Positions 21,139 to 33,600 of a stretch of 64,000 nt of DNA are shown here, piece by piece. The notes beneath the pieces were generated by a model. It did no database searches, was not told where the DNA came from, and saw only the letters and a list, made by a program, of their open reading frames with translations. Origin of the DNA: Archivesica marissinica (lineage: Eukaryota > Mollusca > Bivalvia > Venerida > Vesicomyidae); NCBI GenBank assembly GCA_014843695.1, contig CM026393.1:6224033-6288032 (forward strand), given 5' to 3'. The translations under genes were made by a program, and so were the position numbers. Position 1 is the stretch's first letter. Every line of letters starts with the position of its first letter.

Positions 21139-21320
21139 TAGTTTATACAAATTTATTTTAGCTCGATTGCGAAACAAGTTCATACAACTTATATTAATCA
21201 CTCTCGAGACCTCATTCCTGATGGAATCCATCGCCATGAGGGAGAGAGAAGAGGCAATGTGGAATTTAAATGCCTTGTCTAAGGGCACAATCGAAACGGC
21301 TCCAGTGGAGCTTGAACCCT
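21139..21320 (-). mobile_element. SINE family A downstream of NGLY1
   Basis: Same strand as NGLY1, ending about 140 bp downstream of its stop. The SINE tail gives an AATAAA on the minus strand at 21152-21157. The tRNA-like head is truncated. Confidence 0.88.
21152..21157 (-). promoter_or_regulatory. Candidate NGLY1 polyadenylation signal from a SINE tail
   Basis: Canonical AATAAA on the minus strand, about 300 nt after the NGLY1 stop, lying in the SINE A tail. A second AATAAA overlaps the stop codon itself (minus strand around 21458-21463). Which is used cannot be told from sequence. Confidence 0.3.
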
Positions 21321-21458
21321 ATTTGATATACAATATCTATATACACAATAACAAACAAGTACCAGAACGTTCATGAATTCATCCTCTCGTAAAATGACAT
21401 TCAATAGCAGATTCACGAAATTACGACCCCGTGAATTCCACCAATTATACGGTAGAGT

Positions 21459-21631
21459 TTATTTAAACTTGACTAGTATTTCAAAAGGACATGTGACATT
21501 GTCCTCACTGGATTGTCTAAAGAGTTGCGTATGTTGCCAGGCAACGTTGCCCTTCCCGCCGGACAGTGATGCCGTCAATGTGAAGCCTGTCTGACCTTCA
21601 AGATTACCTACCGTCTGTAATGATGGGCCGC
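21459..21631 (-). CDS. NGLY1: NGLY1 exon 7, C-terminal part of PAW domain
   Basis: Acceptor AATGTTTCAG precedes 21631; phase 1 entry; stop TAA at 21459-21461. It encodes residues 589-645, including GNVAWQHTQLFRQS, a block strongly conserved at the NGLY1 C terminus, and ends EILVKFK. Confidence 0.95.
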
Positions 21632-24600
21632 CTGAAACATTATGCAAAACAAAATTTATATATTACCATTTTGTAACAACTTTAACCCTTTCAACAATAC
21701 AGATCTCTAAATAGACTTACAAAAAGTGTAGATCCAGATGAGCCGGCTAAATACTAATACACTTATTGGTACAAAGCACTACAGTGGAAGATGATATTTT
21801 CTTTCCAACTGTTTGTGTTCGGTATTACTCCTCCGGTTGGATGTACAGTCAAACCTGTGTTAGTGGTCACCTCTATTAAGCAACCACCCTGGTTTAAGCA
21901 GCCAGTTTCAAGATTCCCTATATGTTGTTTTACTATACATTTGACCTCTATTAAGCAGCCACCTGTGCTAAGCAGCCACTTTCTCTAACTCCCTCAAGAC
22001 AGGTTTGACTGTACTTTTCTATTTTAGCTATTTAATCATAATAAAATCATTATAAAGTAGTATGTTCTGCTGTGGAAGTTGTGACAGCGCTGTGGAAGCG
22101 CTGTGGAAATGCGTTCGCTTCAGGTGCAAAATGTCCAGAGTACGAGCCCAGCTGCAGCCATTATGACTGTGCCCTTAAATTCCACAGTGCCTCTTCTCTC
22201 CCTCGTGGCGATGGATTCCATCAGGAATGACGTCTCGAAGTGATTAATATAAGTTATAAGAACTTGTTTCGCAATCGAGCTAAAATAAATTAAATAAAAT
22301 AAAACTAATATGTTCTAATGAATTTATTTTGTCTTTCGTTTTTTAATTTTGACAGCAGAGAGAACTAACTTGAATATAATTTGATCATACACTGAAACTA
22401 CCGCGTGTGTTTTACGTTTATTTATCGTCGCTACCGGTTGCCCATATGAGAGACGCCTCCTGAAGAGATTAGTTATTTTAGATTTTGGAGGATAGTGCAT
22501 GATACAGACAGAGACCAATTCCAGAATCTGCTCTGGTTCTTTTACGTGCACGGTGTAAAGCACCGACACGAGACCTCGGTTTAACGTCCCATCTGAAAGA
22601 CTGTTAATTTTATTAGGGTCAGACGGGGGATCGAACCTGCGATCCCTGGATTACCAGTCCAGCGTGTTACCACTGGGCTACAGATCATCTTTATTATTAT
22701 ATTTTAAACATGGTACCTTTAAGCATTGCGCAAGTCTCATCCGAACAGATTAGCCAGCTTATCTTGCCGTCCTCGTACGTGGCACAGTCTACCTTCACTT
22801 CCACACTCTCTATCTTCATATCACTACCTGGAGGGAATGAGAGACATCTATAATTTTCTATTACCTCCCTTAGTTTAAACAATATTTTATTTCAATGAAT
22901 ATACATAGTATAATTATCACAATAAGAAAATACATGTAGGATTGAGGAGAAAGCAACTTGCTTATATGGCTACCTCTTTCCTACCTCCCTTGGCAGATAA
23001 AGTCTGATTTATTCCAAAATGTGAATGTATGTATGTTCCATTAATGTCAAACCCCTTGCGGGGACCTAAACATGTTTTCCTGGGCAGACCTAGCTGACCT
23101 AAGTGGTTAACCAGTACTAAGCAATGTGTGTGAGGTGCCTTGCTCGAATGACACTACATACGTGGCCTGACCGAGTATCGAACCCAGAACCGTTCGATTT
23201 CAAATCCGACGCTCTACCACTGGACCGCGGACGCCACCATGAATAGGTCCTTTCAGTTAGAATCCTTTGTTTTTACTGTTGTGCCCTAACCAGATGTTGC
23301 GGTATGATAAATGTGATTTTATCAAAAACGTGTTAATTAAGTGATAACATTATTTTACAAATAAGTACCCATTGCATATACTGTAGGAGATCTGTCGAGA
23401 TATAGTAATTTAATAATCATAAGAAGCGATAGTGAGATAACATTGCTAGCATGTTGTGCAAAGGAAACAACGATAAAAACAGAGGGAACCACTTAATAGG
23501 ACCTATCTACTTTTAGGGAGTATTCAGGGGCAGTAACTGGCCGATGTCACTCATTAAATCTGTTATCTGATCACCTTTATACAGAATATTGCTACCTGGT
23601 GGGAATTACATTGGCTACTTGATTACCTTTCTACAGAATATTGCTACCTGGTGGGAATTACATTGGCTACCTGATTACCTTTATACAGAATATTGCTACC
23701 TGGTGGGAATTACATTGGCTACCTGATTACCTTTATACAGAATATTGCTACCTGGTGGGAATTACATTGGCTACCTGATTACCTTTATACAGAATATTGC
23801 TACCTGGTGGGAATTACATTGGCTACCTGATTACCTTTATACAGAATATTGCTACCTGGTGGGAATTACATTGGCTACCTGATTACCTTTATACAGAATA
23901 TTGCTACCTGGTGGGAATTACATTGGCTACCTGATTACCTTTATACAGAATATTGCTACCTGGTGGGAATTACATTGGCTACCTGATTACCTTTATACAG
24001 AATATTGCTACCTGGTGGGAATTACATACATGTAGGCTACCTGATCACCTTTATACAGAATATTGCTACCTGGTGGGAATTACATACATGTAGGCTACCT
24101 GATCACCTTTATACAGAATATTGCTACCTGGTGGGAATTACATACATGTAGGCTACCTGATCACCTTTATACAGAATATTGCTACCTGGTGGGAATTACA
24201 TACATGTAGGCTACCTGATCACCTTTATACAGAATATTGCTACCTGGTGGGAATTACATAGGCTACCTGATCACCTTTATACAGAATATTGCTACCTGGT
24301 GGGAATTACATACATGTAGGCTACCTGATCACCTTTATACAGAATATTGCTATCTGGTGGGAATTACATAGGCTACCTGCATAATCATAATATCAACTAA
24401 AAAATACAGAACCCAAAGAACATAATCTATCATTCCCGGCATAAATTCTTAAAGAGACACAATATTGGAATAAAGGATGTTTTTTGGTAAAATGTACCAA
24501 ATATTTAAAGAATATAATTTCCAATGACCGTGTTTAAAAAATATGAAATATTCGCACAGCAATGGTAAACAATCAACTAAGCAGTGTAAATGCATCTTAC

Positions 24601-27600
24601 TTATCAACAAAAGTATGTTAACGATGCTTAATATGCGGATGTGACGCAACAACGGATGTTGAAACAACTGCCGATAGAGCGCGATGAGTTTCTGAATGTA
24701 CGCAGGGCGTGGCAAATCGATTCAAGACAGTCGTACTTTCATTTTATGTTGCAAAAAAACAGAGTTTAATTCTTCTATCAAAGCACATAATTATATGTGT
24801 TCTATAAAAAAAAAAATTATTATTATTTCTGCACCCATTATCGTCTACCTGTGGTTGGAAGCAAACAAATAACAATCAACATTCAGACATTATCCAACTG
24901 ATCAAGAACTTAACTGTAAAATGAACTGGACTATTCCTGGTCTATGACTTACCTATAAAATGAACTGGACTATTCCTGGTCTATGACTTACCAGTAAAAT
25001 GAACTGGACTATTCCTGGTCTATGACTTACCTATAAAATGAACTGGACTATTCCTGGTCTATGACTTACCTATAAAATGAACTGGATTATTCCTGGTCTA
25101 TGACTTACCTATAAAATGAACTGGACTATTCCTGGTCTATGACTTACCTATAAAATGAACTGGACTATTCCTGGTCTATGACTTACCTATAAAATGAACT
25201 GGACTATTCCTGGTCTATGACTTACCTGTAAAATGAACTGGACTATTCCTGGTCTATGACTTACCAGTAAAATGAACTGGACTATTCCTGGTCTATGACT
25301 TACCAGTAAAATGAACTGGACTATTCCTGGTCTATGACTTACCAGTAAAATGAACTGGATATTCCTGGTCTTGACTTACCTATAAAATGAACTGGACTAT
25401 TCCTGGTCTATGACTTACCTATAAATGAACTGGACTATTCCTGGTCTATGACTTACCTATAAAATGAACTGGACTATTCCTGGTCTATGACTTACCTATA
25501 AAATGAACTGGACTATTCCTGGTCTATGACTTACCTATAAAATGAACTGGACTATTCCTGGTCTATGACTTACCAATAATGAACTGGACTATTCCTGGTC
25601 TATGACTTACCTAAATGAACTGGACTATTCCTGGTCTATGACTTACCAGTAAAATGAACTGGACTATTCCTGGTCTATGACTTACCTATAAAATGAACTG
25701 GACTATTCCTGGTCTATGACTTACCTATAAAATGAACTGGACTATTCCTGGTCTATGACTTACCAATAAAATGAACTGGACTATTCCTGGTCTATGACTT
25801 ACCTATAAAATGAACTGGACTATTCCTGGTCTATGACTTACCTATAAAATGAACTGGACTATTCCTGGTCTATGACTTACCAGTAAAATGAACTGGACTA
25901 TTCCTGGTCTATGACTTACCTATAAAATGAACTGGACTATTCCTGGTCTATGACTTACCTATAAAATGAACTGGACTATTCCTGGTCTATGACTTACCTA
26001 TAAAATGAACTGGACTATTCCTGGTCTATGACTTACCTATAAAATGAACTGGACTATTCCTGGTCTATGACTTACCAGTAAAATGAACGGACTATTCCTG
26101 GTCTATGACTTACCTATAAAATGAACTGGACTATTCCTGGTCTATGACTTACCTATAAAATGAACTGGACTATTCCTGGTCTATGACTTACCTATAAAAT
26201 GAACTGGACTATTCCTGGTCTATGACTTACCTATAAAATGAACTGGACTATTCCTGGTCTATGACTTACCTATAAAATGAACTGGACTATTCCTGGTCTA
26301 TGACTTACCAATAAAATGAACTGGACTATTCCTGGTCTATGACTTACCTATAAAATGAACTGGACTATTCCTGGTCTATGACTTACCTATAAAATGAACT
26401 GGACTATTCCTGGTCTATGACTTACCTATAAAATGAACTGGACTATTCCTGGTCTATGACTTACCAATAAAATGAACTGGACTATTCCTGGTCTATGACT
26501 TACCTATAAAATGAACTGGACTATTCCTGGTCTATGACTTACCAGTAAAATGAACTGGACTATTCCTGGTCTATGACTTACCTATAAAATGAACTGGACT
26601 ATTCCTGGTCTATGACTTACCTATAAAATGAACTGGACTATTCCTGGTCTATGACTTACCTATAAAATGAACTGGACTATTCCTGGTCTATGACTTACCA
26701 GTAAAATGAACTGGACTATTCCTGGTCTATGACTTACCTATAAATGAACTGGACTATTCCTGGTCTATGACTTACCTATAAAATGAACTGGACTATTCCT
26801 GGTCTATGACTTACCTATAAAATGAACTGGACTATTCCTGGTCTATGACTTACCTATAAAATGAACTGGACTATTCCTGGTCTATGACTTACCTATAAAA
26901 TGAACTGGACTATTCCTGGTCTATGACTTACCAGTAAAATGAACTGGACTATTCCTGGTCTATGACTTACCTATAAAATGAACTGGACTATTCCTGGTCT
27001 ATGACTTACCTATAAAATGAACTGGACTATTCCTGGTCTATGACTTACCTATAAAATGAACTGGACTATTCCTGGTCTATGACTTACCTATAAAATGAAC
27101 TGGACTATTCCTGGTCTATGACTTACCTATAAAATGAACTGGACTATTCCTGGTCTATGACTTACCATAAAATGAACTGGACTATTCCTGGTCTATGACT
27201 TACCTATAAATGAACTGGACTATTCCTGGTCTATGACTTACCATAAAATGAACTGGACTATTCCTGGTCTATGACTTACCAGTAAAATGAACTGGACTAT
27301 TCCTGGTCTATGACTTACCTATAAAATGAACTGGACTATTCCTGGTCTATGACTTACCTATAAAATGAACTGGACTATTCCTGGTCTATGACTTACCTAT
27401 AAAATGAACTGGACTATTCCTGGTCTATGACTTACCTATAAAATGAACTGGACTATTCCTGGTCTATGACTTACCTGTAAAATGAACTGGACTATTCCTG
27501 GTCTATGACTTACCAGTAAAATGAACTGGACTATTCCTGGTCTATGACTTACCAGTAAAATGAACTGGACTATTCCTGGTCTATGACTTACCAGTAAAAT

Positions 27601-30600
27601 GAACTGGACTATTCCTGGTCTATGACTTACCTATAAAATGAACTGGACTATTCCTGGTCTATGACTTACCTATAAAATGAACTGGACTATTCCTGGTCTA
27701 TGACTTACCTATAAAATGAACTGGACTATTCCTGGTCTATGACTTACCTATAAAATGAACTGGACTATTCCTGGTCTATGACTTACCTATAAAATGAACT
27801 GGACTATTCCTGGTCTATGACTTACCAGTAAAATGAACTGGACTATTCCTGGTCTATGACTTACCTATAAAATGAACTGAACTATTCCTGGTCTATGACT
27901 TACCTATAAAATGAACTGGACTATTCCTGGTCTATGACTTACCAATAAAATGAACTGGACTATTCCTGGTCTATGACTTACCTATAAAATGAACTGGACT
28001 ATTCCTGGTCTATGACTTACCTATAAAATGAACTGGACTATTCCTGGTCTATGACTTACCTATAAAATGAACTGGACTATTCCTGGTCTATGACTTACCC
28101 ATAAAATGAACTGGACTATTCCTGGTCTATGACTTACCTATAAAATGAACTGGACTCTTCCTGGTCTATGACTACCTATAAAATGAACTGGACTATTCCT
28201 GGTCTATGACTTACCAGTAAAATGAACTGGACTATTCCTGGTCTATGACTTACCAGTAAAATCAAACTTCCATGCCAGTTCCGCCTGGTCAGTGCCCTCG
28301 GTGCGAGCAAGGTATGCCATTTTCCAGTCATGTTCCACCTTTCTGAATAGATTCTCTGCCTTCTGTGCTAGAGAATCAAACCCAGTAGTCTTCTCTCTGT
28401 CGTCAGATACACGGACATACACATCTGCAGCACATGAATAGGTCACATGGAAACACCTGCTACATTTCTCTGATTCTGATAACTGAAAAAGAGTTTGTCA
28501 AATGTACATGTATTAGGCACAATAATGCTTCTTGCCAATACTGGCGCCTGCATATTTAAGATTGAATTGGCTTGCAACAAAATGTGGTTCGATCCCCCGT
28601 CTGACCCTAATAAATTAAGTCTTTCAGATAGGACATTAAACCGAGGTCTTGTGTCGGTGCTGTACACCGTGCACGTAAAAGTACCAGAGGAGACTCTGGA
28701 GTGGGTCTCTGTCTGTATCATTGCACTATCCTCCGATCATCTAAAATGACTAATCTCTTCAGGAGGCGTCGCTCATATGGGCAATCAGTGGCAACGATAA
28801 ATAAACGTACAACATGCACACAACAATCATTGGATCTTAAACGCAAGATTGTTCTAAAGCATGATTAGCAAAGACTGAAAGAGCGGACGTCGTCATAGCG
28901 CAGTGGATGCACGTTCGCTTCTTCTTCTTTGTTTATACAGCACTCCTTCACTTATGAAGATTAGGTGCTGGAAGTGCTTCAGGTGCAAAAGGTCCGGAGT
29001 TCGAGCCCCGCTGGAGCCGTTACGAGTATGCCCTTAGGCAAGGCATTTAAATTCCACGTTGCCTCTTCTCTCTCCCTCATGGCGATGGATTCCATCAGGA
29101 ATGAGGTCTCGAGAGTGATTAATATAAGTTGAAAGAACTTGTTTTGCAATCGAGCTAAAATCAATTTGTATAAACTAATTAGCAAAGACTAGTGAACTAG
29201 CAAAGACTATCCACCACCCACTGACAACTATGTTTGTTGACAAATCGATACAGCTCGAGCAAAACTTTATATAATAATGATTCACACAAAATTCCTTCAC
29301 ATTCGTGCAATTAATTTTAGAGTACATTTTTGAACTGCTGGCATTCATTTGACCTAATTTTAAGACAGAGTGACCCAATTTGAGAATCACCTAATGATCA
29401 TTGCTATGAAGCTTCACGATGATTGGTTCGCAGTTTGAAGCAAGATGTTGACGTACAATGTCAGATACAGGGAGATCAGCTAAGCTCACACATGTAGGCT
29501 AGAAGCATGCTGAGAAATACACAGCAACCTTCAACGACTAAAAAGGTAATATTTATTACTCTATACCAAATTTTATGTTATTAAGAAAAAATGTATTAAG
29601 AAAAACAAATATTTGGCTAACATGTATTACCGTGAATACATATGGTTCTGCTGTTTTCGCTGGTTGGCTACCCAGTTCGCCTCGAGCCACTCTCCAAGCC
29701 ATTGACCCTGTAGTACGACCTAAAACATATACAACAACCCTGTTGCACAACCTAGACCATATACAACCACCCTGTAGTACAACATAGAACATATACAACC
29801 ACCCTGTAGTATGACCTAGCACATATACAACCACCCTGTAGTACAACCTAGAACATATACAACCACCCTGTAGTACAACATAGAACATATACAACCACCC
29901 TGTAGTATGACTTAGAACATATACAAACACCCTGTAGTACAACATAGAACATATACAACCACCCTGTAATATGACCTAGCACATATACAACCACCCTGTA
30001 GTACAACCTAGAACATATACAACCACCCTGTAGTACAACATAGAACATATACAACCACCCTGTAGTACAACATAGAACATATACAACCACCCTGTAGTAT
30101 GACCTAGCACATATACAACCACCCTGTAGTACAACCTAGAACATATACAACCACCCTGTAGTACAACCTAGAACATATACAACCACCCTGTAGTACGACT
30201 TAGAACATATACAACCACCCTGTAGTACGACTTAGAACATATACAACCACCCTGTAGTACAACCTAGAACATATACAACCACCCTGTAGTACAACCTAGA
30301 ACATATACAACCACCCTGTAGTACAACCTAGAACATATACAACCACCCTGTAGTACAACCTAGAACATATACAACCACCCTGTAGTACAACCTAGAACAT
30401 ATACAACCACCCTGTAGTACAACCTAGAACATATACAACCACCCTGTAGTACAACCTAGAACATATACAACCACCCTGTAGTACAACCTAGAACATATAC
30501 AACCACCCTGTAGTACAACCTAGAACATATACAACCACCCGTAGTACACCTAAACAAACAACCACCTGTAGTACAACCTAGAACATATACAACCACCCTG

Positions 30601-33600
30601 TAGTACAACCTAGAACATATACAACCACCCTGTAGTACAACCTAGAACATATACAACCACCCTGTAGTACAACCTAGAACATATACAACCACCCTGTAGT
30701 ACAACCTAGAACATATACAACCACCCTGCCAATGGCGCCAATTGCAACCAAAAACAAATATTGGTGCTAAATTTTGTGAATTGGCGAAAAAAAAATTAAC
30801 ATTTTTGTTGGCACATGTTTTGTCTAATACATGGCTTCTCAATATTTATTTGTGAACTACATGGCTCTTAGTTGGCTCCAAGTTTTTTTAATTGGCTCCC
30901 GTGTTTAGGCAGCTGCAGTGAGGTAGCTTGAGGTATAATTTCTCCCAAAATGTCCCCTACCATAAGCCCCGACATTACCTGAGAGATTTTGTCCATCTGT
31001 TGATTTTGGCGTCATAAATTCAACTAATTCTATAATCTTCCTATTTAATCGAATGCTGCGTTTGGTTTCTGGCATGGCACTCCATTTCTGCTTGTCCAGG
31101 TTATACAAAGCCTTCACTAACCAATCTTCTCGACATTCCTTACGTCTAGCGAGGATTTCGTTGAAATTTGACGTATACCTCCAGGTTACATCCTCTATAT
31201 CGTCGACAGAAAAAGCAATAACATATGTCAATTTTTTGCCCCATCCCACTTCATACAATAATGGTTTATCACACGTGTTTTCACATGGATCGCAGTGGAC
31301 CCAACGCTGCTGAGAGTTAGAATATACCTCCGTCCAGACGTGGTCTGTCCAGTCGAGAACGTACCGAGCCTCAAAGTTCATAGCTCGACAACACAGCGTG
31401 AAACAGTTCGCCCATTCACCGCACCGTCCCTCCCTAGTCTCCAACAGTTTCTCCGGGTGGTTGTATCTGACAAATTTAGTAAATGTTTGACACGAAGGAC
31501 ACTTGTAATTTTCTACTCTATTTCCTCCAGATAGAATTTCATCGGGCGTTGGTTCAATGTTACCATGGAATGCTGGTTTCCCGCCACACCCGTGGCAAGC
31601 AGGAGCATCCACCCATTTAAAGAACGAATTCTTGAACCAATTCAGCAAAGCCAGCACCAAACAGTCGTTTAGATCTAGACCTGGGCTAGAACTACTGGAA
31701 TTGTCCTGTTGCGTTAACACTTCTAGCTGGTTCCTGGCTTCTTCTTGTAGTTGTGCAATAGGAATTACCTCCCTTGCTCGTTGCTGGTTCCTCCGATCTT
31801 CATAACGCTGGACATGTTGGATCTGGGACTCTAATTTTCTGTGGAAGTCTTGTTCTTTTTTCTGTAGCAATGAAAAACAAGAGAACTGTGAAGCATGACA
31901 ATGCCCTTGCAATGAAAAATATATCAGAAACTATTTCCTTCACTGAAGTTGACTCAGATTTTTGGAAATGAAAAACTAATTATATGACAAATTATTAGTT
32001 TAAACATATTTTATTCGGATCAAATACATATATACATATATAAACACAATTTTTTATACATTCGAACCGATATGGGTCGAGAAACAAGCTTAAAGCTTAT
32101 ATGAATTCCTTTCCATGTTGGAGTACGTTTAAATGGTACAAAATGCTTGGCGAATAGTAATGGCGAGTTTATGTGTTCAGTATATATAAATTGTAGAGAA
32201 ACTATTGAATACTTAACAGCAGTGGCAAATGTTTGGACTTGATTTTGCTAAACGTCCGCATATATTTACAGCATCGCGTTATTGTAAATTTAATGTACCG
32301 GTAGCAATAAGGAAACGTTATATCCAAATATGTAAACTATCAAAAAAGAATCTGGTATTGTCACACGACGGGCCGGGACCAAAACGGAGAGAACCCCACG
32401 TTCACCTAGGTATCAAAACGTTTTGTTGCTGCAATATAGCTCTGGACATTCAGGTAAAGTGTTGTGTTACAGTGACAAATTATTACAAACATTATAACAA
32501 AATTATGCCATGGAACGCGCTTATGTAAGCATGATACACTCTTCACAGCAAGTCCCTGTATACCTAAGAATTGACTAGTTGCTAGCTGTACATGGACAAT
32601 CTTTAGATAATAAAAAGATCCAGTGTATACATTGTATACCGTAAAATAATAAAAGATTCAATTTATACATGGTCCACCTTATACAATAGAAGATCCAGTT
32701 TATACATGGTCCACATCATACAAGAGAAGATCCAGTTTATACATGGTCCACCTTATACAATAGAAGATCCAGTTTATACATGGTCCACCTTATACAATAG
32801 AAGATCCAGTTTATACATGGTCCACCTTATACAATAGAAGATCCAGTTTATACATGGTCCACATCATACAATAGAAATTATGTATGTACAATGATCTACT
32901 ATATATATAATAAGTATATATAAAAGATATTTTTATACATGGGCCACCTGTATAATAAAATATCCAGTTACATGCTCTCATTTAGTTCACACACTAGAAG
33001 ATCCAATCAAATAAAGCTATGCAATCAGTGTTATCAGATTACTTACAACAAACTCTGCTATGTCTACCAAATTGCTCTTGTTGGCCTGGTTGGATGGGGT
33101 TGGCACCTGACCACCCGTGGCACCATCTCTTGATGCTGCTCCCGTAGTTTCCAAACTCCTGGGTGTAGCCGGTACAGTGGTTTTCTGTACAACCCCCCTC
33201 TCATTTTCAAGCTGTGTCTTGATATGTGACAACACACTTAATGATGCAGATGGTGACAGACTCAAGAATTCTCCATCCTAAAATGAGAACAATAGCTAGA
33301 TAATTTCCCAGTCTATTAATTTTGTTTATACATGAGTAACAGGACGTATCTAATTAGATATTGCAGTATGTTAAGATATTGCAATATGTTAAATATCTAC
33401 ACTTTTTAAGCAGGCCCTGTGAGGCTGACCTGAGTAAGTTGATATGTACAGTTAGCTACATACACATTTGAGGACAGCCACCCCCACCACCCTGAACCAC
33501 AGGGATTCGGCACGTTTGGGGGTACTAGTATATATATTTAAGTACTTAAATATATATACTAGTACCCCCAAACGTGCCGACTTAAAAGTACTTAAATATA

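Larger units (their letters stand above)
22836..23556 (+). mobile_element. MITE-like element family I, interrupted by two retroposons
   Basis: Starts AATGAGAGACATCTATAA and ends GCAGTAACTGGCCGATGTCA-CTCATTA. Related copies are at 46416-46798 and 56419-56801. The termini are short inverted repeats. Nested inside are a LINE tail (22872-22981) and a SINE D (23029-23240). It lies in NGLY1 intron 5, immediately upstream (in transcript sense) of exon 6. Confidence 0.75.

Noticed and set aside
24925..28258. CRISPR array appearance (regular short repeats)
   Set aside because: There are no unique spacers: the whole 39-bp unit repeats. The context is a eukaryotic intron.
32229..32528. 99-codon plus-strand frame inside NGLY1 intron 2
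   Set aside because: Antisense, no domain recognised, no second exon that matches its possible donor.
32630..32880. Intron 2 minisatellite as a fourth splice-derived array
   Set aside because: The unit does not match the exon 2 donor or the exon 3 acceptor beyond chance, so it was kept out of the pattern.
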